64,000 nucleotides of DNA from Daejeonella lutea (GTDB lineage: Bacteria > Bacteroidota > Bacteroidia > Sphingobacteriales > Sphingobacteriaceae), in NCBI RefSeq assembly GCF_900168015.1, contig NZ_FUYR01000002.1, positions 372,001 to 436,000 on the forward strand, read 5' to 3'. Made by a program: the position numbers and the translations under genes. Shown piece after piece: positions 26,773-36,748 of the stretch (positions within the stretch are counted from its first letter, which is position 1; each line of letters begins with the position of its first letter). The notes beneath the pieces are model-generated. The model saw only the letters and a program-made list of their open reading frames with translations. It made no database searches and was not told where the DNA came from.

Positions 26773-28092
26773 TTATCGGAGGTCAACAGCGTCATCGTTA
26801 TTGATGACAAGTTCAAGCTTAACAGATTCTACATTTTGATCTGCCTTCTTGAGAATTGTAATGCTATAACCGTTATACTCGCGGGTTTCACCCACCTCTG
26901 GTATTCTTCCAAAAATCTCACTAACAAGCCCTGCAACAGTATCGTAGTCACCGTCTTCAGGCAAATCATGCGGAAGGTATTCGTTAACATCATAAATAGA
27001 AGCTGTCGCATCAATAATAAACTCTGTTGAAGACACCTTATCTACGATAGGCTTTTCCTCATCGTATTCATCCTGTATTTCACCTACAAGCTCTTCCACG
27101 ATATCCTCAAGGGTAACCATGCCGGCGGTACCGCCAAACTCGTCCAGAACAATCGCTATCTGGATGCGCTTCAACTGTAATTCGCTCAACAGGTCATTGA
27201 TTTTCTTAGTTTCAGGGATAAAGTAAGGTTTACGGATGATATCTTTCAATACACATTCCTTATTATCAGCCAAGAGGGGAAGAGTATCTTTTGCATGTAC
27301 GATACCCACGATTTTGTCGATGGTTTCGTCGTAAACAGGGATTCGTGAATAACCTTCGTGGATAATAAGATCAAGCAGTTCGCGATGTGGCGTATTTAAT
27401 TCGATGCCTGAAATTTTGGTTCTGGGCACCATGATATTCTTAACAACCCGCTCGTTAAAATCAAACACGTTCTTGATGAGTTCGTGTTCGTTGTTCTCCA
27501 ATGCACCGCTTTCCTTGCCCTGATCAAGCAAATACTGAAGCTCCTCAGAACTGTGATGAGCTTCATGACCACCGATAGTACTTATTCCTAAAAGTCTTAA
27601 GATGAAATTAGCAAAGCCATTCAAAAGCCAAATGAAAGGCCTGAATACGAGATAGAAAAAATGAAGAGGCAAAGCCACGCCCATTGTAGTTCCAATCGGA
27701 CGTTGGATGGCCAGTGATTTCGGAGCCAATTCACCAAACACAATATGAAGTATTGTGATTATCGCAAAGGCCAGGACATGTCCAATATTTGTAGCAACAG
27801 CCGTGCTGGTATCAATATTCACAAGATGGAAAAATCTTGTCACAATATCAGTCATAACTTCCTCACCTACCCAACCAAGCCCAAGGGATGCTAAGGTAAT
27901 ACCTAACTGAGTAGCTGCCAGATACCCATCAAGGTGCTGGGTCATGTGTTTTGCGATTTTTGCAACTCTGCTGCCCGATTTTGCTTTTATTTCAATTTGG
28001 GAAGCACGAACTTTTACCAACGCAAATTCCGCGGCAACAAAAAAGCCATTTAAGAAAACCAGAAAAAAAGTGAAAAATAACGCCAGACCCAT
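26773..28092 (-). CDS. CNNM/CBS-domain transporter protein (CorC/HlyC family)
   Basis: A 439-residue protein. The N-terminal DUF21/CNNM membrane domain (NGFFVAAEFALVKVRASQIE; three to four spans, residues 1-190) is followed by a CBS pair (MVPRTKISGIELN; EFGGTAGMVTLEDIVEELVG) and a C-terminal CorC/HlyC domain (DYDTVAGLV). These proteins are linked to magnesium or cobalt efflux; the old 'hemolysin' name is probably wrong. It follows ppa by 6 bp. Confidence 0.92.
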   Translation of the reverse strand: MGLALFFTFFLVFLNGFFVAAEFALVKVRASQIEIKAKSGSRVAKIAKHMTQHLDGYLAATQLGITLASLGLGWVGEEVMTDIVTRFFHLVNIDTSTAVATNIGHVLAFAIITILHIVFGELAPKSLAIQRPIGTTMGVALPLHFFYLVFRPFIWLLNGFANFILRLLGISTIGGHEAHHSSEELQYLLDQGKESGALENNEHELIKNVFDFNERVVKNIMVPRTKISGIELNTPHRELLDLIIHEGYSRIPVYDETIDKIVGIVHAKDTLPLLADNKECVLKDIIRKPYFIPETKKINDLLSELQLKRIQIAIVLDEFGGTAGMVTLEDIVEELVGEIQDEYDEEKPIVDKVSSTEFIIDATASIYDVNEYLPHDLPEDGDYDTVAGLVSEIFGRIPEVGETREYNGYSITILKKADQNVESVKLELVINNDDAVDLR

Positions 28093-28098
28093 ATTCTT

Positions 28099-28641
28099 TT
28101 AGTTATTTATGAATGTCGATTTATATAACTCCAAACTTTCTCTGATGACTTTATATGCGTAATTTTTTCCCAAGAGATGTTCAATAGTAACATTCTTCAT
28201 TTCTAGAGCTTTGTAGTCCTGGAAAAATCTTACAATTTCATTCATTGTATGTGGGGGTAATTCTTTCAAATCTTCAATGTAGTTAACCGACATATCGTTT
28301 TTAGCGACTGCTATAATCTTATCGTCCTGCTCACCATTATCAACCATGTGCATTACACCTACGACTTTTGCTTCGACTATTGACAATGGATAAACATCAA
28401 CTGAACATAAAACTAAAATATCCAGGGGATCTTTGTCATCGCAATACGTTTGCGGTATAAAGCCATAATTTGCAGGATACATTACCGACGAAAACAAGAC
28501 TCGGTCAAGCTTGATCAGTCCAGAATCCTTATCAATTTCATATTTTGCTTTTGAACCTTTTGGAATTTCGATGATCGCGTTTACGATCTCAGGGATATTT
28601 TCACCGGGAGAAACTGTATGCCAGGGGTTATCGTTAATCAT
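28099..28641 (-). CDS. ppa: Inorganic pyrophosphatase
   Basis: A 180-residue family I enzyme that hydrolyses PPi to two phosphates. It keeps the signature [12 protein letters not shown] with the metal-binding aspartates, preceded by [17 protein letters not shown]-type residues. The start [17 protein letters not shown] fits the family, and it begins 2 bp after the dedA stop. Length normal for Bacteroidota. Confidence 0.96.
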   Translation of the reverse strand: MINDNPWHTVSPGENIPEIVNAIIEIPKGSKAKYEIDKDSGLIKLDRVLFSSVMYPANYGFIPQTYCDDKDPLDILVLCSVDVYPLSIVEAKVVGVMHMVDNGEQDDKIIAVAKNDMSVNYIEDLKELPPHTMNEIVRFFQDYKALEMKNVTIEHLLGKNYAYKVIRESLELYKSTFINN

Positions 28642-28643
28642 AT

Positions 28644-29306
28644 TTATTCAGGATTTAGCTCCTCTGCATCTTCTCTGTCTGCACCGATCTTCCTCTTCAA
28701 ATAAGTAACAATCAGAGGAATAGTTGTTATTAAGATAAAACCAACAATTATGTACAAGAGATAATCATCAATTTCCTTCTCAAATCTTCTGCCAAGAAAG
28801 AACCCCAGCAAAGTTAAGGATGTAATCCACAGGAAAGCACCTGAAATGTTATAAAATGCAAATCTCCTGTAGTCAAGTCTTACAATCCCGGCAATGATTG
28901 GAGCAAAAGTTCGTACTATAGGTATAAATCGGCCCATTATCAAAGCAAATGCACCCTGTTTTTTATAATAATTCTCGGCTGCCCGCAAAAATCTTTTCTT
29001 GAAAAAAATGGAGTCGTCTCGCTCATACAGAACTGGCCCCGTTTTCTTTCCAAACCAATATCCAACAAAGTTTCCGGCAACTGCAGCGGCTATAAGTCCG
29101 CCTATAAGCACATATATTGAAACGTCCAGTTTATTGGTTGCCACAAACATACCTGCTAAAAAAAGCAGATAATCACCTGGCAGAAAAAACCCAAAAAACA
29201 ATCCTGTTTCCGCAAAAACTACAAATAGAAGAAGATAGAATCCTCCTTCCCGAAGCAGTTTTACCGGATCAACAAGGTGTTGCAGGGAGTCCCAAATCTC
29301 TTGCAT
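28644..29306 (-). CDS. DedA family membrane protein
   Basis: A 220-residue protein with about five hydrophobic spans and the DedA signatures ([22 protein letters not shown] and later [16 protein letters not shown]). DedA proteins are half-transporters or scramblases for undecaprenyl phosphate and other lipids. The exact lipid here is unknown. It opens the dedA-ppa-CNNM-rsmE-DUF4159-BCCP cluster, 45 bp after nuoN; readthrough from nuo is possible, since I see no terminator between. Confidence 0.92.
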   Translation of the reverse strand: MQEIWDSLQHLVDPVKLLREGGFYLLLFVVFAETGLFFGFFLPGDYLLFLAGMFVATNKLDVSIYVLIGGLIAAAVAGNFVGYWFGKKTGPVLYERDDSIFFKKRFLRAAENYYKKQGAFALIMGRFIPIVRTFAPIIAGIVRLDYRRFAFYNISGAFLWITSLTLLGFFLGRRFEKEIDDYLLYIIVGFILITTIPLIVTYLKRKIGADREDAEELNPE

Positions 29307-29351
29307 AAAATCAATATGCGTAAAGCTACAATATTTATGTAATAGTTTGGC

Positions 29352-30731
29352 TTAGAAAAGGCTTGATATGAAGCCTGGATATACACCAATCACAACGGTA
29401 ATTAATGCGGAGAAGCCCAAAACAAAATTAAAATATGAGGACGATTGAATTTCATTCCGTTCCGCACCTTTGAAGTACATGGCAACAATAACCCTTAAAT
29501 AGTAGAAAATACCAATCACGGCATTCAGCACAGCTAATATTACCAGCCAGATATGGTATTCTGCAAGGGCAGTCGAAAACATCATGAACTTTCCAATAAA
29601 ACCAGCTGTCAGCGGTATTCCGGCAAGCGATAACATTGCCACTGTAAGTGTAAAGGCTATAAAAGGATTCTTTTTGGCAAGCCCGTTAAAACTGTCAAAA
29701 TTATCTGCACCAGTTTGACGCTTGACCAGAATAAGCACAGCAAATGCGACAATCGAAGCTATGGAGTAAGCAGTTGCATAAATAAAAACTGAATTACTTG
29801 AGTTCACTCCCAATGCAACGATAGCAAACAACATATAACCCACGTGAGAAATACTTGAAAATGCAAGCATTCTTTTAAAGCTATGTTGATATAAAGCAGT
29901 AACGTTTCCAACAAAAAGTGTCAGGAGAGAGATTACAAGCAGGGCAGGCATCCAGAAGTCATGCAACGGTGCAAAACACATTAGGAACAATCGTAGGAAA
30001 GCTGCAAAGCCTGCTGTCTTAACAACTGTACTCATGAATGCGGTTATCAAAGTTGGCGAGCCCTCATAAACATCAGGTGTCCAGAAGTGGAAGGGCGCAG
30101 CTCCGACCTTGAAACACAATCCAATTATCAGTAAAGTTATGCCAGTATAAAATAATGGTGAGATTCCTGTTGGGTTCGCTATAACATAATCACGTATTTG
30201 GGTAAGGTCGAACGTGCCTGTTGCTCCGTAAAGCAGCGTGATTCCAAATAGCAAAAAGCCAGTTGAAAATGCGCCCATTAAAAAATATTTTAACGCAGCT
30301 TCGTTCGACTTGAAATCATCTTTCCGAATGCCGGCGAGAATATACAAGCTTACTGACATGATTTCCACGCCGATAAACAGCATGGTAAGATTGTGGTACG
30401 AAACCATTACCAGTATCCCCGCAAGGGAAAATAGGATGAGGGTATAGTATTCAGCAACATGCTCACTGATACTTTCAAAATAATCCTTTGAGATCAATAG
30501 TATCAACATAGTAGAAAAGATACATATTGTAGTGAATGCAATTGCGAAATTGTCAAATAGCATCATTCCGCTGTAAATCGGCTGTGCTCCGCCATTCCAT
30601 TCCAAAACCGCTAATACCAAAGCACCAGCAAGTCCCAGCAGAGTAGCTGGCAGCAAAGCATTTTTTGCTTTGTACAGGCCCAGGTAGAGAACCAGAATGG
30701 CTAAAATAGATAGGGTTATTAATGAGCTCAT
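29352..30731 (-). CDS. nuoN: NADH-quinone oxidoreductase subunit N
   Basis: A 459-residue antiporter-like membrane subunit of complex I, with about 13-14 hydrophobic spans. It keeps the family core (GVEIMSVSLYILAG, KVGAAPFHFWTPDVYEG, HSFKRMLAFSSISHVGYMLF). It is one of three proton-pumping subunits of the arm. Two base pairs separate it from nuoM. Last gene of the nuo cluster. Confidence 0.96.
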   Translation of the reverse strand: MSSLITLSILAILVLYLGLYKAKNALLPATLLGLAGALVLAVLEWNGGAQPIYSGMMLFDNFAIAFTTICIFSTMLILLISKDYFESISEHVAEYYTLILFSLAGILVMVSYHNLTMLFIGVEIMSVSLYILAGIRKDDFKSNEAALKYFLMGAFSTGFLLFGITLLYGATGTFDLTQIRDYVIANPTGISPLFYTGITLLIIGLCFKVGAAPFHFWTPDVYEGSPTLITAFMSTVVKTAGFAAFLRLFLMCFAPLHDFWMPALLVISLLTLFVGNVTALYQHSFKRMLAFSSISHVGYMLFAIVALGVNSSNSVFIYATAYSIASIVAFAVLILVKRQTGADNFDSFNGLAKKNPFIAFTLTVAMLSLAGIPLTAGFIGKFMMFSTALAEYHIWLVILAVLNAVIGIFYYLRVIVAMYFKGAERNEIQSSSYFNFVLGFSALITVVIGVYPGFISSLF

Positions 30732-30733
30732 GC

Positions 30734-32194
30734 TTACTGTACTAAAATCTTTTGGTTTACCTGTTCGAGCAAATTAGAAATTGCAGCTTCAGATATATGA
30801 AGTATTGGTTGTGGATAAATCCCAATTACTATAATCAGTACTGAAACAATAAGAAGCACTGATTTTTCGGTGGTGTCAATATCGCTGAATATTGTGGTCC
30901 TTTCGTTTGTTACACCCAACATGACCTTTTGGTACATTCTGAGCATATAAACCGCCCCTAATATGATGGTGAGTCCTGCTAAGGCCGCGAAATAAATATT
31001 ATAGTTGTAAACACCCATTAACAAAAGAAATTCTCCGATGAACCCATTGGTTAAAGGCAAGGCAACAGTACCTAATACGATTATTAAAAAAGCTATAGCA
31101 AGTTTCGGCGCAGGTTTTGCAATTCCACCAAGTTGGTCAAGTTCACGTGTGCCCATCCTCCTAATAATGATATCTGCGACGAAGAACATTCCAACGACAT
31201 TAATACCATGGTTCAGCATTTGGATCATCGCACCCTGCAAACCCTGCATATTCCAGGCAAAAATTCCTGCTGATATTAAGCCTACGTGAGCAATGGAAGA
31301 ATAAGCGATCAGCCTTTTTATATCATTCTGAGTAAAGGCAATTATTGATGCATATACGACACCGATTATTGAGAGGACGAGTGCAGTTAATCCCCAATCG
31401 TGAAAACCAAGCGGCGCTACTGGTATAAGCCAGCGAATCACACCATATATTCCCATTTTCAACATGATTCCTGAAAGTAACATTGTTCCAGCGGTTGGGG
31501 CTTCTGTATACGTATCAGGCTGCCAGGTATGGAAGGGAAATACTGGCATCTTGATCGCGAATGCCAGGAAGAATGCCCAGAATATCCATCCCTGAGTTGA
31601 TGAATCTAAATTGAGTTTATAAAATTCTGCGATATCATAACTGTTATTTGGTGTTTGAAGATGCAAATAGATTATAGCTAAAAGCATGATCAAGCTGCCC
31701 GCTATTGTATAGATAAAGAATTTTAAATTGACTTGAATTCTGTTCTGTCCACCCCAAAGCGCACAAATAAAGTAAATCGGAATTAAAGCAATTTCCCATC
31801 CCACATAAAACAGGAATCCATCCAGCGCAGTGAACACCAGAAGTAAGCCGCTTTGCATGAAAAAGATCAGAGCGTAAAAAGCGCTTTGGTTCTTTATTTC
31901 GTGCTTGAAGCTAGACAGAATAATAATAGGGATCAGGAGATTCGTCAGAATAAGTAAAATCATGCTTATCCCATCAACTCCAGCTTTAAAATTTATACCG
32001 AACTGGGGAACCCAGGGTAAATTAACAAGATATTGAATTGATGCATCCGGTACGAAATTCACATACATGTATGCGGTAACGGCCAATGGTAACAATGACA
32101 GCACACCTGCTAATGACCTGGCTGATTTACCAGCAATAAGCATTACAGCAGCAGCAATAAGCGGAATAAAAATTTGCAACAGTAAAATTTCCAT
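30734..32194 (-). CDS. nuoM: NADH-quinone oxidoreductase subunit M
   Basis: A 486-residue antiporter-like subunit. The conserved GWEIALIPIYF holds the pumping glutamate. KMPVFPFHTWQPDTYTEAPT and NDIKRLIAYSSIAHVG contain the central lysine positions. The protein is near full length. It belongs to the membrane arm and follows nuoL by 20 bp. Confidence 0.96.
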   Translation of the reverse strand: MEILLLQIFIPLIAAAVMLIAGKSARSLAGVLSLLPLAVTAYMYVNFVPDASIQYLVNLPWVPQFGINFKAGVDGISMILLILTNLLIPIIILSSFKHEIKNQSAFYALIFFMQSGLLLVFTALDGFLFYVGWEIALIPIYFICALWGGQNRIQVNLKFFIYTIAGSLIMLLAIIYLHLQTPNNSYDIAEFYKLNLDSSTQGWIFWAFFLAFAIKMPVFPFHTWQPDTYTEAPTAGTMLLSGIMLKMGIYGVIRWLIPVAPLGFHDWGLTALVLSIIGVVYASIIAFTQNDIKRLIAYSSIAHVGLISAGIFAWNMQGLQGAMIQMLNHGINVVGMFFVADIIIRRMGTRELDQLGGIAKPAPKLAIAFLIIVLGTVALPLTNGFIGEFLLLMGVYNYNIYFAALAGLTIILGAVYMLRMYQKVMLGVTNERTTIFSDIDTTEKSVLLIVSVLIIVIGIYPQPILHISEAAISNLLEQVNQKILVQ

Positions 32195-32214
32195 TTATCT
32201 AGTTCTACTCTCTG

Positions 32215-34122
32215 TTAAATTTTGTACATACTATAAACCAATAGCGCGACAATGCCAAACACCATCATAAAAATATAGAAGCCTACCATCCCTGACTGAA
32301 GCAATCTAAAACTCTTGCTTGCCTCAATAGCACCTTTTCCAAATCCATTCACTAGACCATCAATCCCTTTTTTGTCAACCACTTTATGAAAGAAGCCTGA
32401 GAGGGAATCAAGAGGCCTGGTTATGAGGGATGCATAAATTTCATCGATGTAATATTTATTATAAGAAAGCCGTGCAAGTGTGCCTCTTTCGATCCTATCC
32501 TCAGCGGGAACTTCACCTTTCTTTACATATTTCTGGTAGGCAAATAGCATAGCACCTAATGCCCCAGCAACCGAAACCGCCATTAAAATAAATTCTGTAG
32601 AATGATCAAGAGTCAAATGAGGCATTTTGCCTGCTGACACGGCAAAAACAGGTGACAAAAAGTTTTGAAGCCAGTGACCACCACCAAATATTTCCGGTAT
32701 GCCGATAAATCCACCAATTACCGATAATACTGCCAACACGATCAATGGGATGGTCATCGACGAAGGAGATTCATGTAAATGGTGTTCCTGTGCAGTGGTC
32801 CCGCGGAAAGATCCGTTAAATGTTAAAAACATCATCCTGAACATATAAAATGAAGTGAATACCGCACCGATCACTCCTAGTACCCAAAACAGCTGGTTGT
32901 GTTCATACACATGAGCAAGTATCTCATCTTTAGAGAAAAATCCGGAAAAAGGTGGTAATCCAGCAATGGCAATCGTTCCAATCATCATCGTAAGAAAGGT
33001 TACCGGTAATTTCTTCTTCAGCCCACCCATGTTTCGCATATCCTGTTCATTGCTCATAGCATGAATAACAGAACCCGCTCCCAGGAATAATAAAGCTTTG
33101 AAGAATGCATGAGTAATCACATGGAAAAAAGCACCAGTGTAAGCACCGACCCCTAAACCTAAAAACATGTAGCCGAGCTGTGAAACGGTTGAATAAGCGA
33201 GTACCTTTTTGATATCGTTCTGTGTTACGGCAATTGTCGCAGCGAGTAATAGTGTTGCTAACCCAACTATAGCGATCACGTGCAAAGTCTGCGGAGCAAG
33301 CGTAAATAAGATATTGGATCTGGCGATCATGTAAATACCAGCAGTGACCATGGTTGCGGCATGAATCAGAGCCGAAACCGGAGTTGGACCCGCCATTGCA
33401 TCAGGCAACCATGTAAAAAGCGGTAATTGTGCTGATTTACCAATTGCCCCGACAAATAGTAGAGATGTAATTATAATTAATGCACGGTCGCCAGCCAGCA
33501 TACTTGCTGCCTGAGGAAAAATTACGGCGAACTCAACACTATTGAACGTTGTGAAGATCAGGAACACAGCGATAAGGAAACCCAGATCGCCAATACGGTT
33601 CATTATAAATGCCTTTTTTGCTGCACTTGCATACGATGAGTTCGTGTACCAGAATCCGATCAGCAAATACGAACATAAACCCACTCCTTCCCAGCCAATA
33701 AACATGATCACATAATTGGATCCGAGGACTAAGAGAAGCATGAAAAATATAAAGAGATTCAGGTAAGAAAAGAACTTTCCAAAACCAGCGTCATGCGACA
33801 TATACCCTGTGGAATAAAGGTGGATAAGAAATCCTATCCCTGTTACGATGAGGAGCATCAAAGCGCTCAGCGGATCTACCATGAATGAAAAGGGTATCTT
33901 AACAGTTCCGGCACTAATCCAGTCAAAAAGCGGTACAATAAACGATTTGGTGTTTGAGGCGTTAAGCTCAATAAATATCCCCAGGCTGACTATAAACGAT
34001 GCAAGAACAGCTAAACAACCTGTTAATCCAATAACGCTTTTTGAGAGTGTATTACGGCCTAATCCATTGATAAGAAAACCTATCAGAGGAAATAATGGAA
34101 CTAACCAAACTAAATTTATCAT
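32215..34122 (-). CDS. nuoL: NADH-quinone oxidoreductase subunit L
   Basis: A 635-residue distal antiporter-like subunit with about 16 spans. The markers GWEGVGLCSYLLIGFW, KSAQLPLFTWLPDAMAGPTP and HAFFKALLFLGAGSVIHAM are all present. The long lateral helix at the C-terminus (about 560-620) carries the amphipathic region. A 72-bp gap with an AAGTCTACG-type inverted repeat lies between nuoK and nuoL. Confidence 0.97.
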   Translation of the reverse strand: MINLVWLVPLFPLIGFLINGLGRNTLSKSVIGLTGCLAVLASFIVSLGIFIELNASNTKSFIVPLFDWISAGTVKIPFSFMVDPLSALMLLIVTGIGFLIHLYSTGYMSHDAGFGKFFSYLNLFIFFMLLLVLGSNYVIMFIGWEGVGLCSYLLIGFWYTNSSYASAAKKAFIMNRIGDLGFLIAVFLIFTTFNSVEFAVIFPQAASMLAGDRALIIITSLLFVGAIGKSAQLPLFTWLPDAMAGPTPVSALIHAATMVTAGIYMIARSNILFTLAPQTLHVIAIVGLATLLLAATIAVTQNDIKKVLAYSTVSQLGYMFLGLGVGAYTGAFFHVITHAFFKALLFLGAGSVIHAMSNEQDMRNMGGLKKKLPVTFLTMMIGTIAIAGLPPFSGFFSKDEILAHVYEHNQLFWVLGVIGAVFTSFYMFRMMFLTFNGSFRGTTAQEHHLHESPSSMTIPLIVLAVLSVIGGFIGIPEIFGGGHWLQNFLSPVFAVSAGKMPHLTLDHSTEFILMAVSVAGALGAMLFAYQKYVKKGEVPAEDRIERGTLARLSYNKYYIDEIYASLITRPLDSLSGFFHKVVDKKGIDGLVNGFGKGAIEASKSFRLLQSGMVGFYIFMMVFGIVALLVYSMYKI

Positions 34123-34194
34123 TCTTGTTTTATATATTGAACAGACTTACGAAGTTTACTTCTGCTTTGTTGTAGACTTCGTAAGTCTTCCTTT

Positions 34195-34524
34195 TTACCA
34201 CTTTAATTTATTCAAGATATTAACATCCGTCGAGTTGGTATTCCGGAAGATCATTACAATTATTGCCAATCCTACTGCTACCTCTGCAGCTGCAAGGGCC
34301 ATAATAAAAAAGACGAAAATCTGTCCGGAAGCGTCATTATGATGAACTGAGAAGGCAGTAAGCAATAGGTTTACGGCGTTCAGCATTAACTCTATCGACA
34401 TGAAAATGACGATCGCATTTCTGCGGATGAGCACACCTATTACACCAATTGCAAATATGATCGCACTAAGCAGGATATAATGATTTAATGGTACGCCCTG
34501 AAGTGCTTGTGTTACATTTTCCAT
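34195..34524 (-). CDS. nuoK: NADH-quinone oxidoreductase subunit K
   Basis: A 109-residue three-span subunit. The membrane glutamates are in [12 protein letters not shown] and [12 protein letters not shown]. It overlaps nuoJ by one base. Part of the proton-path centre of the membrane arm. Confidence 0.95.
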   Translation of the reverse strand: MENVTQALQGVPLNHYILLSAIIFAIGVIGVLIRRNAIVIFMSIELMLNAVNLLLTAFSVHHNDASGQIFVFFIMALAAAEVAVGLAIIVMIFRNTNSTDVNILNKLKW

Positions 34525-35030
34525 TACGCCTGTTTAATATCTTTTTTTGCCAATAAAACTGCCCCGACCATTGCCGATAAAAGTAAAAGGGACGAAACCT
34601 CAAATGGTAAAAGGAATTTACTAAAGAGAACTTTACCTAAATTTTTCACCAGCCCAAGATCCTGTGTTTGTAAAACCAATGGATCGGATACATGAAGTGC
34701 TTTTAATGATCCAACTAATGTAATAACCAAGCACATTCCGGCAATTACACCAATCATTTTAACAATTGCTGATTTTGAAGTTCCTTGACTTTCATTTAAG
34801 TTAAGGAGCATCAGTACAAAAAGGAATAATACCATGATAGCACCCATATAAACAATGAAATTTACAATTGCGAGGAACTGCGCATTCAATAAAATATAAT
34901 GGATGGTAAAGGTGAAAAATGTTACGATCAGATACAGAACGCTATGCACTGGATTCTTTGCGAAGATCACCAGCAAGGCGAAAAAGATCGACAGAAAGGC
35001 AACAAAATAAAAAAGAGATATACTCATCAA
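34524..35030 (-). CDS. nuoJ: NADH-quinone oxidoreductase subunit J
   Basis: A 168-residue, five-span subunit with the family segment [20 protein letters not shown] around TM3. It starts 33 nt downstream of its own -7 element (35063-35070), so nuoJ-N may be transcribed separately from nuoA-I. Confidence 0.93.
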   Translation of the reverse strand: MMSISLFYFVAFLSIFFALLVIFAKNPVHSVLYLIVTFFTFTIHYILLNAQFLAIVNFIVYMGAIMVLFLFVLMLLNLNESQGTSKSAIVKMIGVIAGMCLVITLVGSLKALHVSDPLVLQTQDLGLVKNLGKVLFSKFLLPFEVSSLLLLSAMVGAVLLAKKDIKQA

Positions 35031-35062
35031 AAATATCTTTAAAACTTCGCTCTATTTTGGGG

Positions 35063-35070
35063 CAAAGGTA
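35063..35070 (-). promoter_or_regulatory. Internal -7 element TACCTTTG ahead of nuoJ
   Basis: Exact TAnnTTTG on the minus strand in the 117-bp gap between nuoI and nuoJ. The T-rich flanks fit a Bacteroidota promoter. It suggests a second transcription unit nuoJ-N. Confidence 0.6.
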
Positions 35071-35147
35071 TAATTTCTACCGAAATACGGCAGTTTAACT
35101 AGTAATATTTCAGCATCCCGGGTTCCTTAAAAACCTCTTTGCTATTT

Positions 35148-35648
35148 TTATAATGAACCGATTGGCTCTTCAACCAATTTGTCTTTTCCGTAAATAAAAT
35201 CTTTTCTTAAGTAGTCAGCAGGAACGATCGGACCATCAAGATAAATCGCTTCTTTCGGACAAGCTTCTTCACACAAACCGCAAAAAATACAGCGAAGCAT
35301 ATTGATTTCGTACACAGCAGCGTACTTCTCTTCACGATATAAATGTTCTTCCCCTTTTTGTCTTTCGCCAGCAATCATTGTGATTGCTTCAGCAGGGCAG
35401 GAAAGGGCGCAAAGTCCGCAGGCTGTACAGCGTTCAGCACCATTCTCATCACGCTTCAAAGAATGCAAACCCCGCCAGTTTTCGGAAAACTCACGCTCAA
35501 CTTCAGGATAAAAAATAGTCTCCTTCTTTTTAAACATGTGCATGAATGTAATGCCCATGCCCTGAAAAATTGCCGGAAGGTATAATCTCTCCCAGAAATT
35601 CATCGGCTTCTGCTCTAGTACTTTCTTTCTGTTACTTAATGGTTCCAT
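35148..35648 (-). CDS. nuoI: NADH-quinone oxidoreductase subunit I
   Basis: A 166-residue ferredoxin-like subunit carrying two [4Fe-4S] clusters through CTACGLCALSCP and CIFCGLCEEACP. It links the N2 chain to the peripheral arm. There is no membrane span. Two gaps of 62 and 117 bp flank it, the larger gap holding the nuoJ promoter. Confidence 0.96.
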   Translation of the reverse strand: MEPLSNRKKVLEQKPMNFWERLYLPAIFQGMGITFMHMFKKKETIFYPEVEREFSENWRGLHSLKRDENGAERCTACGLCALSCPAEAITMIAGERQKGEEHLYREEKYAAVYEINMLRCIFCGLCEEACPKEAIYLDGPIVPADYLRKDFIYGKDKLVEEPIGSL

Positions 35649-35710
35649 AAACCCTAAATCCTATCAAACAGAGTTAAATTAATTTATCACCCTCAGCAGG
35701 CTGCTGGCAA

Positions 35711-36748
35711 TTATAGTTTGTCAACAAACGTGATCACCACTCCGGTAATTACGATGTTAGCTATCGCTAACGGGATCAATATCTTCCATCCCAAATTCAT
35801 CAATTGATCATAACGGAAACGAGGAACTGTCCACCTCACCCACATAAAAAAGAAGATGAATACGAATATTTTTAGAAAGAGAACTCCCATGCCAATTAAA
35901 GGTCCAATGGTAGGCCCAGTCATTTCATTGACCCAATCCATTCCAGGATAGTTATAACCTCCAAAATATAAGGTTGACATAACTGCCGACGCGAGGAACA
36001 TGTTTAAATATTCAGCGAACATGAAAGCACCCATTTTAAATCCTGAATATTCTGTATGATATCCTCCCACAAGCTCCGTCTCACATTCCGGAAGATCGAA
36101 TGGAGTACGATTGGTTTCGGCAAATGAACACACCAAAAAGATAAGAAAGCCTAAAGGCTGATAAAGTATATTCCAGTTCGCTCCATGCTGTTGTTCAGCA
36201 ATCTCTTTCATACTGAGCGTATTGGTAGCAAGCAGCAAAGCTATGATTGATAATCCCATTGGGATCTCATAGCTTATGCTTTGAGATGCTGCACGAACCG
36301 CTCCCATTAATGAGAACTTGTTATTCGATGCCCAGCCGCCAATCATAATTCCGTAAACTCCTAAGGAAACTACACCGAAAATATAAAGTATCCCCACATT
36401 TATGTCTGTTACTTGAAGACTCACCAGCCGATCGGCGATAAGAACATCCTGTCCCCATGGAATAACAGCACTTCCTATACACGCCGTTAGTAAAGCCAGT
36501 GAGGGACCTAATATAAAAAGCGCTTTAGAAGACTCCGCCGGAATGATTTCTTCTTTAAAGAACATTTTCAATCCGTCGGCTAGCGGCTGGAACATTCCTC
36601 CCCATCCGGCACGGCTAGGGCCTACACGATCCTGAAGATAACCGGCAATTTTGCGCTCGGCTAATGTTGAATACGCGGCTACTCCCAAACTGACTGAGAA
36701 AATTACAGTGATTAAAATAAACTTCTCTATTATAAATGCTAATTCCAT
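35711..36748 (-). CDS. nuoH: NADH-quinone oxidoreductase subunit H
   Basis: A 345-residue, eight-span subunit forming part of the quinone cavity. The signatures GPSRAGWGGMFQPLADGLK, YEIPMGLSI and ETNRTPFDLPECETELVGG are present. Its ATG shares one base with the nuoG stop, so translation is coupled. Confidence 0.97.
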   Translation of the reverse strand: MELAFIIEKFILITVIFSVSLGVAAYSTLAERKIAGYLQDRVGPSRAGWGGMFQPLADGLKMFFKEEIIPAESSKALFILGPSLALLTACIGSAVIPWGQDVLIADRLVSLQVTDINVGILYIFGVVSLGVYGIMIGGWASNNKFSLMGAVRAASQSISYEIPMGLSIIALLLATNTLSMKEIAEQQHGANWNILYQPLGFLIFLVCSFAETNRTPFDLPECETELVGGYHTEYSGFKMGAFMFAEYLNMFLASAVMSTLYFGGYNYPGMDWVNEMTGPTIGPLIGMGVLFLKIFVFIFFFMWVRWTVPRFRYDQLMNLGWKILIPLAIANIVITGVVITFVDKL